Positions 7,215-14,910 of a DNA stretch of 64,000 bases are shown here, one piece after another. The stretch comes from Pacificimonas sp036351775. GTDB lineage: Bacteria; Pseudomonadota; Alphaproteobacteria; Sphingomonadales; Sphingomonadaceae. The number at the start of each line of letters is the position of its first letter. Positions within the stretch are counted from its first letter, which is position 1. Below the pieces are notes generated by a model. That model did no database searches and was not told where the DNA came from. It saw only the letters and a list, made by a program, of their open reading frames with translations. The stretch lies in the NCBI GenBank assembly GCA_036351775.1, contig JAZBPX010000034.1, positions 26,299 to 90,298 on the forward strand, read 5' to 3'. Position numbers and translations under genes: made by a program.

Positions 7215-8522
7215 TTAGGTGCGGACGAACTCCGGATAGGCCTCGATGCCGGTTTCGGACACATCCAGCCCGGCCATCTCTTCTTCCACGCTCGGGCGGA
7301 CACCGATGGTCGCCTTCAGGGCGAACCAGACAATGCCGGACGCGATGCAGACAAAGATGCCGGTGGCGACCACGCCCACGACCTGCGCCACGATCAGCTC
7401 CGGGAAGCTGATCGCCACGGCGAGCGTCCCCCAGATACCGGCCACGAGGTGAACCGGGATCGCGCCGACCACGTCGTCGATGCCCAGCTTGTCGAGGATC
7501 GGGACGAAGATCACCGGCAACAGGCCGCCAAGGCCGCCGATCAGGATCGCCGTGCCGACGCTGGGCGCCAGCGGCTCTGCCGTGATCGAGACGAGACCGG
7601 CCAGCGCGCCGTTCAGCGCCATGGTCACGTCGGCCTTGCCGTAGCGGATCTGCGTGGCGATGATCGCGACAACCACGCCGGCCGCGGCCGCCATGTTCGT
7701 GTTCACGAAGATCTTCGACACATCCGACACGTCACCAACAGTGCCCATCGCCAGCTGCGAGGCGCCGTTGAAGCCGAACCAGCCGAGCCACAGGATGAAC
7801 GTACCCAGCGTTGCCAGCGGGATGTTCGTTCCCGGGAAGACGACGACCTTGCCGTCGACATAGCGGCCCGTCCGCGCCCCGATGATGATCGCACCCATCA
7901 GCGCGGCCCAGCCGCCCGTGGAGTGAACCAGCGTCGAACCGGCAAAGTCGCTGAAGCCCATGGCGTCGAGGAACCCGCCGCCCCATTCCCAGCTGACCAC
8001 CACCGGATAGATGAAGCCCGTCAGGATGGTGACGAAGATGAAGAACGGAACGATCTTCACCCGCTCGGCCACCGTGCCGGACACGATGGAGGCTGTCGTG
8101 GCGCAGAACACCATCTGAAAGAACCAGTCCGATGCCACCGAATAACCGGTGTCGAGGTCGGCCTCGCCAACCCCCTGCATCGGATACCAGCCGGTCAGAC
8201 CGCCGACGAACCCATTGAAGTCGCCCGGATAGGCGATGTTATAGCCGATGATCCAGAACATCAGGCCCGCGATCGAATAGAGGCCGATATTCTTCAGGCA
8301 CTGCGTGCTGGTATTCTTGGCGCGGACGAGGCCGGCCTCCAGCATGGCAAAGCCCGCCGCCATCCACATGACGAGGAACCCGCCGATCAGGAACAGCAGC
8401 GTATTGAGGATATAGCCCGTGCCGCCGGAAACGGCGTCGACCGCCACCTCCTGCGCCAGGGCCGGTGAAGACAGGGTCAGCGCGGCAAGGCCGGCACCCA
8501 TGAAGCGTGTAAGGTAGGTCAA
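7215..8522 (-). CDS. amtB: Ammonium transporter AmtB
   Basis: 435 residues. A cleavable signal peptide (to about residue 23, ALAQ) precedes eleven predicted membrane helices, as usual for Amt proteins. Signature AMLEAGLVRAKN lies in the first helices; the conduction-pore histidines are in STLVHSTGGWAAL and AIPVHLVAGIWG. It moves ammonium/ammonia into the cell under nitrogen limitation and is gated by the PII protein encoded just upstream. The pair is transcribed from a sigma-54 promoter at 8931-8946 and ends at a strong terminator. Confidence 0.95.
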   Translation of the reverse strand: MTYLTRFMGAGLAALTLSSPALAQEVAVDAVSGGTGYILNTLLFLIGGFLVMWMAAGFAMLEAGLVRAKNTSTQCLKNIGLYSIAGLMFWIIGYNIAYPGDFNGFVGGLTGWYPMQGVGEADLDTGYSVASDWFFQMVFCATTASIVSGTVAERVKIVPFFIFVTILTGFIYPVVVSWEWGGGFLDAMGFSDFAGSTLVHSTGGWAALMGAIIIGARTGRYVDGKVVVFPGTNIPLATLGTFILWLGWFGFNGASQLAMGTVGDVSDVSKIFVNTNMAAAAGVVVAIIATQIRYGKADVTMALNGALAGLVSITAEPLAPSVGTAILIGGLGGLLPVIFVPILDKLGIDDVVGAIPVHLVAGIWGTLAVAISFPELIVAQVVGVVATGIFVCIASGIVWFALKATIGVRPSVEEEMAGLDVSETGIEAYPEFVRT

Positions 8523-8539
8523 GTGTCCCCTCCGTCTCT

Positions 8540-8878
8540 CTAAAGCGCTGTTTCGGCGGTTTCGCCGGTGCGGATCCGCACCACGTCGTCCACCGACAGG
8601 GTGAAGATCTTGCCGTCGCCGATGGCGCCCGTGTTGGCGGTTTCGCGCACGGTCTCAATCACCCGCGGCGCCAGCGCCGTCGTCGTGACGATTTCCAGCT
8701 TCAGCTTGGGTACGAAGGTCACGGCATATTCGGCGCCGCGGTAAACCTCGGTATGCCCCTTCTGCCGGCCGTAGCCCTTCACTTCGGACACCGTCATGCC
8801 CTGAATGCCCAGCCCCTCGAGGGCTTCACGCACCTCGTCGAGCTTGAACGGTTTGATGATCGCGATGACGAGTTTCAT
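8540..8878 (-). CDS. glnK: Nitrogen regulatory protein PII (GlnK)
   Basis: 112 residues when started at the ATG at 8878, exactly the standard PII length. Upstream in-frame codons would add a 23-residue leader absent from the family. The T-loop contains GRQKGHTEVYRGAEY with Tyr51, the uridylylation site. Linked directly to amtB (17 bases apart), so GlnK rather than GlnB is the better name. It binds ATP/ADP and 2-oxoglutarate and plugs AmtB when nitrogen is plentiful. Confidence 0.95.
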   Translation of the reverse strand: MKLVIAIIKPFKLDEVREALEGLGIQGMTVSEVKGYGRQKGHTEVYRGAEYAVTFVPKLKLEIVTTTALAPRVIETVRETANTGAIGDGKIFTLSVDDVVRIRTGETAETAL

Positions 8879-8930
8879 GCGCCTCGCCCCCCTTTCTCTT
8901 GTCAGCGTTGATGTCGCTGAGGGGGTCCGG

Positions 8931-8946
8931 AGCACGAACCGTGCCA
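8931..8946 (-). promoter_or_regulatory. Sigma-54 (RpoN) promoter of glnK-amtB
   Basis: Minus-strand sequence TGGCACGGTTCGTGCT fits the -24/-12 consensus TGGCACG-N4-TTGCW with a single mismatch and exact spacing between the GG and GC dinucleotides. It lies about 53 bases upstream of the glnK start. I did not find a clear paired NtrC site further upstream. Confidence 0.85.
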
Positions 8947-9103
8947 AGTGCCGAAATTTGCTGCAACCGCTAACAAATTCTTAAGAGCACATCCGAAACG
9001 ACGCCTATTTCCTAGGCGCGGGAGGCGTGGTGCACAAAGGTTGGGCAGGGCCGCTCCACCCAAAGCTGTCATCCTGACGGAGCCATCAACCCGGAAAATA
9101 GAC

Positions 9104-9206
9104 TGTCATCCTGAACTCGTTTCAGGACCCACGCCGCAAGTTGTCGGCGAGGCCGCGACGTCCGCCAGCAACACGAAGTGGGTCCTGAAACAAGTTCAGG
9201 ATGACA
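9104..9206. repeat. Paired extragenic palindrome, family A
   Basis: Inverted arms at 9104-9130 and 9180-9206 with core tcctgaactcgtttcagga and its near-reverse complement, enclosing a spacer of about 50 bases. The flank and spacer start resemble the copy at 18789, including the preceding aatagac. Confidence 0.85.
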
Positions 9207-9254
9207 GCGTGGCGCTGGTGCCTGAACCGCCGCTCTCAGCACTCATTGAAAACC

Positions 9255-9354
9255 GTCATTCCCGCGAACGCGGGAATCCAGCCGCACTGCCAGAGAATAC
9301 AGGCTCGGCTTCGCCATCGCTGCGCACTGGATTCCCGCGTTCGCGGGAATGACG
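9255..9354. repeat. Paired extragenic palindrome, family B
   Basis: Inverted arms built on cattcccgcgaacgcggga at each end of a 100-base unit. Each arm is itself a palindrome. Confidence 0.85.
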
Positions 9355-9378
9355 ACCCGATGGGAAGTTCGCCGCCCC

Positions 9379-9570
9379 CTACAGCCCCAGCAGCGCCCGC
9401 GCCTCGCCTTCATCCTCCGCCAGCACCATCAGGCGCGACGGCATCAGCGCGCCGCCGAACAGCGAGCCGGTATTGTGATTAAGGAGCAGCGCCTCGATCC
9501 CCGCCGCATCCAGCCGCGCCCGCGCCAGGTCGGCCTCCACCGGATTATAATAGGCGTTCAGTTCGATCAT
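9379..9570 (-). CDS. DUF2007 small signal-transduction-like protein
   Basis: 63 residues starting MIELNAYYNPVEADLARARL, with a central ALLLNHNTGS and the closing AEDEGEARALL segment. This is the DUF2007 (putative prokaryotic signal transducing protein) fold, a short alpha-beta domain of unknown role. The ATG at 9570 gives the family length; longer in-frame extensions run through another gene. No partner is visible. Confidence 0.8.
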   Translation of the reverse strand: MIELNAYYNPVEADLARARLDAAGIEALLLNHNTGSLFGGALMPSRLMVLAEDEGEARALLGL

Positions 9571-9620
9571 GGCTGCGGACTTAGGGGTCCGGGCGGACAA
9601 TTGCGAACCGGGCGCGGCAC

Positions 9621-10202
9621 CTACAGGCTGTTCGCGCCCTTCCCGCCGTCCGGCCCGAAATAGCGGTCGGTCGGCCGCACGGGCAGGCCGTCGATCGATG
9701 TGGTCCGCTCCTGCACGACCTCGACCCACTCTTCGCCGTCGGCATTGGCATGGGCCTTGGTCAGTGTGTCGCGCGGGCGTTCGACATGCATCACCGGCAC
9801 GCCCCAGCCGCAGCTCGTCTGCACGCTTTCGACGTCGATGACAAAGATCTGCCGCGTGCCCGGCAGCAGCTCGAAGCGCGCCGCCAGCCCCGCCCACTCA
9901 ACGTCCTGCGGCAACACCGCCCGCCCGCGCCCATAAATCCGCAGGATGTTCGCCGGGTTTTCGAAGGCGCAGAACATGATCGTGATCCGCCCGTCCGCCG
10001 CCAGGTGCGCGTGCGTCTCGTTCCCCGACCCGCCAAGGTCCAGATACGCCACCTGCCCCTCGGACAAGACCCGGAACGTATCCAAGCCCTTCGGCGACAG
10101 GTTGATCCGCGCCTCCGCCGCCGCGGTCGCGGTAAAAAACACCGGCTGCGCCCTGATGAACGCGATATGCTTGTCTGTGAGCGTCTCGGTGAAGTCGGCC
10201 AT
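9621..10202 (-). CDS. Pyridoxamine 5'-phosphate oxidase family protein
   Basis: 193 residues. ARINLSPKGLDTFRVL followed by AYLDLGGSGNETHAHL and RITIMFCAFENPANILRIYGRG is typical of the split-barrel FMN-binding (PPOX) family. These are usually dimeric flavoproteins acting on small molecules, not true PdxH. A truncated second copy of its N-terminal part lies at 12736-12870. Substrate unknown. Confidence 0.82.
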   Translation of the reverse strand: MADFTETLTDKHIAFIRAQPVFFTATAAAEARINLSPKGLDTFRVLSEGQVAYLDLGGSGNETHAHLAADGRITIMFCAFENPANILRIYGRGRAVLPQDVEWAGLAARFELLPGTRQIFVIDVESVQTSCGWGVPVMHVERPRDTLTKAHANADGEEWVEVVQERTTSIDGLPVRPTDRYFGPDGGKGANSL

Positions 10203-10212
10203 GGCCCGGACG

Positions 10213-10959
10213 CTAGCCGAGCAGCGCAGGCTTCGCCAGCATCCAGATGCCCATGCCGATCATGGCGAGGTTTTCCGTCAGCGATACAAACCCCAGCGGC
10301 ACGTTCGAATTGCCGCCCACGCAGGCGCACTTGAGTTCCCGCTTGTCGATATAGACCGCCTTGATCACGCTGACCGCACCGACAGTGCCGATGAACAGGG
10401 CCACGGGCGCCGACAAGAAGGTGAGCGCGCCGGAAATCATCAGGATGCCCGCAAAGGCCTCGGCAAAAGGATAAACGAACCCGTAGCGAACCCAGCGCCG
10501 CGCCAGCAGATCGTAATTCAGGAACATCGTCGAAAAGCTGCGGATGTCCTGCAGCTTCTGAACGGCAAGGAAGCACATAGAGAAGGCGATGAACCATTCC
10601 GCGGCGCGAATGGTCAATAGGTCGCCAAACGCCGCCCAGCTCGCGGCCAGCGCCATGAGCGCAGCGACGGCAAAGATCGCCACGACGGGCTGATAGCTGG
10701 TTTCGCCTTCCTCGCGCACGGATTTGTCGAAATGGCGTCTCAAGTCTTCATACCCGCCGATACGTTCGCCATTGATAAAGGTCTGCGGCGTTGTTTCGAC
10801 GTCGTGCTTCGCCTTGAAGGCGTCGGTTTCGGCGCGCGTTTCGAGGTGATGATCCTCGACGCTGAATCCTTCGCGCTTCAGCAGGTCGAGGGTCTTCAGC
10901 CCGTAGGGACAGACGTGATCCGGCATGACCATCCGGTAGACGGTTGCAGTCTTCGTCAT
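10213..10959 (-). CDS. Glutaredoxin-domain fused to MauE/DoxX-like membrane protein
   Basis: 248 residues. Residues 1-80 are a glutaredoxin with CPYG at 17-20, then TTPQTFINGERIGGYEDL. The rest has about four membrane helices of the MauE/DoxX type and ends with a KCACVGG motif that looks like a second redox Cys pair. MauE-like proteins pass electrons or handle disulfides at the membrane. It starts four bases inside the end of the csoR-like gene, so both share a transcript, suggesting a role in metal or thiol stress. Substrate unknown. Confidence 0.82.
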   Translation of the reverse strand: MTKTATVYRMVMPDHVCPYGLKTLDLLKREGFSVEDHHLETRAETDAFKAKHDVETTPQTFINGERIGGYEDLRRHFDKSVREEGETSYQPVVAIFAVAALMALAASWAAFGDLLTIRAAEWFIAFSMCFLAVQKLQDIRSFSTMFLNYDLLARRWVRYGFVYPFAEAFAGILMISGALTFLSAPVALFIGTVGAVSVIKAVYIDKRELKCACVGGNSNVPLGFVSLTENLAMIGMGIWMLAKPALLG

Positions 10960-11243
10960 CGGCGCTGCTTCTCGAACAGGACGACAAGCTCCTCGAACTT
11001 CTGCCGCTGCTCCTCCTCGCTGCCGGAGGCGATGGCGTCGGCGACGCAGTGCGAGGCATGATCCTTCAGGATCTCGGTCTCGGCCTTCGCGAGTGCGGCC
11101 TTCACCGCCTGCAGCTGGTTCAGGACGTCGATGCAATAGCGGTCTTCCGCCACCATCTTCGCGACGCCGCGCACCTGACCCTCGATCCGGTTCAGCCGAT
11201 TCTCGATGGCCTTGCGGCCTGCGGTTTCTGTCTTGATACCCAT
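10956..11243 (-). CDS. csoR: CsoR/FrmR-family metal-sensing repressor
   Basis: 95 residues, all-helical. It keeps the Cu(I)-binding fingerprint Cys37-His62-Cys66 (RYCIDVLNQ and DHASHC) of CsoR, plus the N-terminal RLNRIEGQVRGV segment that defines the family. Related sensors for other metals or formaldehyde lack one of these residues, so copper is likely but not certain. The ATG at 11243 leaves only a few bases to the divergent envelope gene; an AT-flanked run of C residues between them is the probable operator. It likely represses both this operon and the divergent genes. Confidence 0.88.
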   Translation of the reverse strand: MGIKTETAGRKAIENRLNRIEGQVRGVAKMVAEDRYCIDVLNQLQAVKAALAKAETEILKDHASHCVADAIASGSEEEQRQKFEELVVLFEKQRR

Positions 11244-11264
11244 ACCCCCTATATGTATATGACC
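11238..11264. promoter_or_regulatory. Probable CsoR-type operator between divergent starts
   Basis: The short gap contains atacccatacccctatat followed by gtatat. A run of C flanked by AT steps is typical of CsoR/RcnR-family operators. Assignment is by position and composition; symmetry is imperfect. Confidence 0.45.
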
Positions 11265-11267
11265 CCG

Positions 11268-11891
11268 ATGCGTTTGTCCATATTCATCTCCGCACTCTTC
11301 GCGATGAGCCTTGCCGCCCAGGGCCATGCAAGGCCGGTCAGCTATCCCGGCGGCTGGACATTAATTGCTGAGGGGAACGCTTTCCAGCAGTCCCTGCTCG
11401 CGCATTACTCGCCTAGCGCAAAGGTCAGCGTGGGCCTGCGCATGGCGCATCTGGACGAGCCCGATGCCCTTACGGTCGGCCCACAGGTCAATGTACTGTT
11501 GAAGCGCTGGAACGCCCGGGTCAGCCAAGGCAATCTCTACTGGAAATCGGGCGCGGGCGTTCTTGTCGATGGTCCGACCGGCGCGGCGGGTTTTACTGGG
11601 CTGGCGGCAGACTGGGAAACGCGCCGCCTCTTCCTGTCCTATTCCCTGATGGGCCGCGTTCAGCCCGGCGAGGACCAGATCGTCCAGTCCGGGCGTCTCG
11701 GCTGGGCACCCTATGAGGGCGACTTTGGCGACCTCCACACATGGGTGATGGTGCAGGTCGATCGCCGCGACGGACGTGTCGACGACTGGGAAGTCACACC
11801 GCTCGTCCGTCTGTTCAAGGGTGTTGCGCTGGCAGAGGCCGGCATTTCGCTCGAGGGCAATCCGCTCCTGAATTTCACTTACCGTTTCTAA
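11268..11891 (+). CDS. Secreted envelope protein, probable beta-barrel
   Basis: 207 residues from the ATG at 11268; ATGs at 11253 and 11259 are also in frame, but the later start puts the signal peptide (RLSIFISALFAMSLAAQGHA) at the N-terminus. The mature part has alternating aromatic/polar strands and ends in NFTYRF, the terminal-Phe signature of outer-membrane barrels. First of three genes running with the HMA and Cys-Cys membrane proteins and opposite the CsoR-like repressor. A metal-related outer-membrane role is inferred from context only. Confidence 0.7.
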   Translation: MRLSIFISALFAMSLAAQGHARPVSYPGGWTLIAEGNAFQQSLLAHYSPSAKVSVGLRMAHLDEPDALTVGPQVNVLLKRWNARVSQGNLYWKSGAGVLVDGPTGAAGFTGLAADWETRRLFLSYSLMGRVQPGEDQIVQSGRLGWAPYEGDFGDLHTWVMVQVDRRDGRVDDWEVTPLVRLFKGVALAEAGISLEGNPLLNFTYRF

Positions 11892-11904
11892 AAGGAACCA
11901 GATC

Positions 11905-12291
11905 ATGAAAACGATGCTTCTCGCTGCCATTCTCGCCGCTGCGCCTGCCGCTGCGATCGCGCAGGACCATGACCATGGCGACCATTCCGGTGCCCCCGCC
12001 CCCGCCCACGACCATGCGGGGGAAAGCGCCGAGCGGACGGAGGCCGCAACGGCTGACACGCAGGGTGGCACGCTGATTGCCGTCGATGTGAACGGCCTCG
12101 TCTGCGATTTCTGCGCCCGCGCGCTCGAAAAGACCTTCGGCAAGCACGACGCCGTGCAGGCCATCGACGTCGACCTCGACGCGAAAATCGTCCGCATCCG
12201 CACGAAGCCCGGCGCATCCCTCGGCGATGCGGAAGTGCGCCAGCGCATTCTGGACGCCGGCTATAATGTCGTCGGCATCCGCCGCAGCTAG
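11905..12291 (+). CDS. Periplasmic heavy-metal-associated (HMA) domain protein
   Basis: 128 residues: signal peptide to about residue 19 (AIAQ), a His/Asp-rich stretch (DHDHGDHS, AHDHAGE), then an HMA fold. The metal-binding loop reads GLVCDFC with the CxxC at 67-70, and the domain closes with ILDAGYNVVGI. Such proteins bind Cu(I), Hg or Zn and hand the metal to a transporter. Starts 13 bases after the envelope gene, with an AAAGGAACC ribosome site. Confidence 0.88.
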   Translation: MKTMLLAAILAAAPAAAIAQDHDHGDHSGAPAPAHDHAGESAERTEAATADTQGGTLIAVDVNGLVCDFCARALEKTFGKHDAVQAIDVDLDAKIVRIRTKPGASLGDAEVRQRILDAGYNVVGIRRS

Positions 12292-12306
12292 CGGGCGCAT
12301 AACCCC

Positions 12307-12702
12307 ATGAGCGAACCCGCCCTCGCCACGGACCGGCGCAACCTCTTTGCGCCCACCCTGTCGCTGTTCGTGTCGAGCGGCACGCTGGTCTGCTGCGCCC
12401 TGCCCGCGCTGTTCGTTACGCTCGGCATGGGCGCGGCGCTGGCGGGCCTCACCGCGAACTTCCCGCAGCTGGTCTGGCTGTCGGAATATAAGGAATGGAT
12501 CTTCGCGGGCGCCGGACTAATGCTGCTCGCGGCAGGCGTCATGCAGTGGCGCGCGCGCAACCTGCCCTGTCCGGTGGACCCGGTGCAAGCGCGGGCCTGC
12601 CTGCGCCTCCGCCGAATCAGCCTCGGCATCTACATTTTCGCCGTCGCCGTGTATCTGACCGGCGCCTTCTTCGCCTTCGCCGCAGTCTACGTGCTGCTCT
12701 AA
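12307..12702 (+). CDS. Small four-helix membrane protein with Cys-Cys motif (MerT-like)
   Basis: 131 residues with about four hydrophobic helices. The first carries a vicinal Cys pair (TLVCCALPALFV, Cys29-Cys30), as in mercury transporter MerT and related small metal carriers. Further Cys residues (PCPVDPVQARACL) lie in a loop. It follows the HMA gene by 15 bases, so an import or relay role with that protein is plausible. Homology to MerT is by motif and topology, not strong overall. Confidence 0.65.
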   Translation: MSEPALATDRRNLFAPTLSLFVSSGTLVCCALPALFVTLGMGAALAGLTANFPQLVWLSEYKEWIFAGAGLMLLAAGVMQWRARNLPCPVDPVQARACLRLRRISLGIYIFAVAVYLTGAFFAFAAVYVLL

Positions 12703-12735
12703 GCGGTCAGCCTCCCTCGACCAGCCAAGGTCTAC

Positions 12736-12870
12736 TTACGCCACCTGTCCGGCCGACAGCACCCGAAACGCATCCAGCCCCTTCGGCGAAAGATTGATCC
12801 GCGCCCCCGCCGCCTCGGTAAAGGGTATCGGCTGCGCTTCAATGAACACGATATCCTTGTCGGTGAGGGT
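12736..12870 (-). pseudogene. Truncated copy of the PPOX-family gene
   Basis: Decoded on the minus strand, this segment reads TLTDKDIVFIEAQPIPFTEA then ARINLSPKGLDAFRVL and GQVA, nearly identical to the N-terminal part of the protein at 9621-10202, and then stops. It has no start of its own and lacks the rest of the domain. It marks a duplication followed by deletion. Confidence 0.8.
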
Positions 12871-12944
12871 GTGGGGGGGGTGAAGGTGGCTATCCTTTGA
12901 ACCACATTGACCGATGAAACTGCGGGCAATGACGCGACAGTGCG

Positions 12945-13319
12945 TTACAAAGCCAACGCGTCTTGTGCAGTGTGGTCGAGCCGGATCATTCCGACAAGTA
13001 GCCACTGATTCTGTGGCCCGTTTTCGACATTCCGCCGACTGTGCATGCTGAAACCCAACACCAATCCAGCATCGAAAAGCTGATGCTCGAACTTCTCTCT
13101 CAGAATTCGCATCGCTCGTTCATGGTCGTACTTTCGCTTGTTGCGACTGTATGTTGCGCTGGTCTCCCAGTCATCTGCGATATGCTGGTGTTCATGCCCG
13201 TCCTGATCAGTCCACCGAGGCAACCTCAAGAGTGTATGTAAAATCAGAAGGGTCCGCGCCCTCGTATCCAATTGTTGCGAGCATATCGTCGTCTCCGTCT
13301 GAGCAAGATACTTCGCCAA
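12945..13319 (-). CDS. Hypothetical protein or gene remnant in lower-GC patch
   Basis: About 124 codons, starting only at TTG; the frame is open a little further upstream but with no ATG. The product is mixed in composition and ends in FSMHSRRNVENGPQNQWLLV and IRLDHTAQ. No family recognised. Base composition is clearly less GC-rich than its neighbours and codon use looks different, so it may be acquired DNA or a decayed gene beside the PPOX remnant. Confidence 0.35.
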   Translation of the reverse strand: MAKYLAQTETTICSQQLDTRARTLLILHTLLRLPRWTDQDGHEHQHIADDWETSATYSRNKRKYDHERAMRILREKFEHQLFDAGLVLGFSMHSRRNVENGPQNQWLLVGMIRLDHTAQDALAL

Positions 13320-13367
13320 GCTCTTCGCGACAGCATGAATCAGACGTGAGTCCGCTGGTCAACCACC

Positions 13368-14813
13368 CTAAGCCGCCGTGCCCCCCACCGTCAGCCCTTC
13401 GGCAAACATCGTCGGCTGCCCGACACCCGCGGGGATACTCTGCCCGCCCTTGCCGCAGACGCCGATGCCTTCGTCGAGCGCGAAGTCGGTGCCGATGGCC
13501 TTCACCCGCGTCATCACTTCGGGGCCAGAGCCGATCAGGGTCGCGCCCTTGATCGGCGCGCCGAGTTTGCCGTCCTCGATCAGATAGGCCTCGGTGCAGC
13601 TGAAGACGAACTTGCCGCTGGTGATGTCGACCTGCCCGCCGCCAAAGCTCTTGGTATAGATGCCGGTGCCTGCCCGCTGGACGATCTCTTCGGGGTCGTC
13701 CGCGCCCGCCGTCATGAAGGTGTTCGTCATGCGCGGCATGGGCGCGTGGCCATAGCTTTCGCGGCGGCCATTCCCGGTCGGCTCCACGCCCATCAGGCGC
13801 GCATTCAGCCGGTCCTGCATATAGCCCTTCAGCACCCCGTCCTCGATCAGCACGGTCTCCGACGTCGGCGTGCCCTCATCGTCGATGGTCAGCGAGCCGC
13901 GCCGCTCGTCGAGGTTGCCCTGGTCGACGACGGTCACGCCCTTCGCGGCGACCTGTTCGCCGATCCGGCCAGAGAAGGTCGACTGCCCCTTGCGGTTGAA
14001 GTCGCCCTCCAGCCCGTGGCCCACCGCCTCGTGCAAGAGCACGCCGCACCAGCCCGAACCGAGCACCACGTTCATCTGCCCGGCGGGCGCATCGATGCTG
14101 TCCTGGTTCACGAGGCTCTGACGCAGCGCCTCGTCGATCGCGCCGTTCCAGCTGTCCTCCTCCATCAGCCGCTCCAGCGGATAACGGCCGCCATGGCCGA
14201 AATAGCCGCGCTCCCGCCGCCCGTTTACCTCGGTGACGATCTCGATGTTCATGCGCACCAGCGGGCGGATGTCCTGCGCGCGAAAGCCGTCGGCGCGCAC
14301 GATCTCGATGGCGGAATGGCTGGCGACGAGGCTGACCGACACCTGCTTCACCCGCGGATCGCGCGCCCGCGCCGCCGCGTCGATGCGCTGGAGGAGGTCG
14401 ACCTTCAACTTGAACGGCGTCGCATCCAGCGGATTGTCCGCGCCGTAAAGGTGCCGGTTCGTCCGCGCGGGGGGTGCGCTCTCAATCGCTTCATGGCCCT
14501 TGGCGGCAAGGCCTACCGTCTCGCCGGCCCGCCGGATCGCCGCCTCGGTCATGACGTTGGAGTGGGCAAAGGCGGTCTTCTCCCCCGCCAGCCCGCGCAG
14601 GCCGAACCCGCGCATATGATCGTAGTTCGCACCCTTCAGCCGCCCGTCGTCAAAGCTGAAGCTCTCCGTCACGGCATTCTGCACATACAGTTCGCCATCG
14701 TCCGTCCCGGCGAGGAGATCGCCGACAAGGCCGGGCAGGCGCGCGGGATCGATCTCCGTTCCGTCATAAAGGTAGCTGTTCGGGTCGGCGGCGGGGAGGG
14801 TGGCTGTGGTCAT
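13368..14813 (-). CDS. tldD: Metalloprotease TldD
   Basis: 481 residues. The metal site HEAVGHGLEGDFNRKG gives the zinc-binding motif of TldD, and the C-terminus has the expected CGKGGQSIPAGVGQPTMF. With PmbA/TldE it forms a heterodimer that degrades unfolded peptides and matures microcin-like precursors; pmbA is not in this window. The ATG at 14813 gives the family length; longer frames run into the divergent GST region. Downstream is the low-GC patch. Confidence 0.93.
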   Translation of the reverse strand: MTTATLPAADPNSYLYDGTEIDPARLPGLVGDLLAGTDDGELYVQNAVTESFSFDDGRLKGANYDHMRGFGLRGLAGEKTAFAHSNVMTEAAIRRAGETVGLAAKGHEAIESAPPARTNRHLYGADNPLDATPFKLKVDLLQRIDAAARARDPRVKQVSVSLVASHSAIEIVRADGFRAQDIRPLVRMNIEIVTEVNGRRERGYFGHGGRYPLERLMEEDSWNGAIDEALRQSLVNQDSIDAPAGQMNVVLGSGWCGVLLHEAVGHGLEGDFNRKGQSTFSGRIGEQVAAKGVTVVDQGNLDERRGSLTIDDEGTPTSETVLIEDGVLKGYMQDRLNARLMGVEPTGNGRRESYGHAPMPRMTNTFMTAGADDPEEIVQRAGTGIYTKSFGGGQVDITSGKFVFSCTEAYLIEDGKLGAPIKGATLIGSGPEVMTRVKAIGTDFALDEGIGVCGKGGQSIPAGVGQPTMFAEGLTVGGTAA

Positions 14814-14910
14814 CGGCCCTATATGCGGGGCCGCGCGCACCTTCGCCACCCTCCCGCCCGTCAAAGCGTCAGGATGACCCGGCCCGCGCCCGTCCCTACA
14901 CCCCGAATCC

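Larger units (their letters stand above)
8947..9378. other. Long intergenic region upstream of glnK, filled with repeats
   Basis: No convincing gene. It holds the upstream part of the glnK promoter region and two paired extragenic palindromes at 9104-9206 and 9255-9354. Confidence 0.7.

Noticed and set aside
9104..9354. CRISPR-like spacing of repeats
   Set aside because: Repeats are inverted pairs, not direct repeats of equal spacing, and there are no cas genes.
13041..13241. Plus-strand frame in the lower-GC patch
   Set aside because: Short, overlaps the opposite-strand frame, no recognisable domain.
12945..13367. Integrase or IS element in the lower-GC patch
   Set aside because: No transposase motif, terminal inverted repeat or target duplication could be identified.
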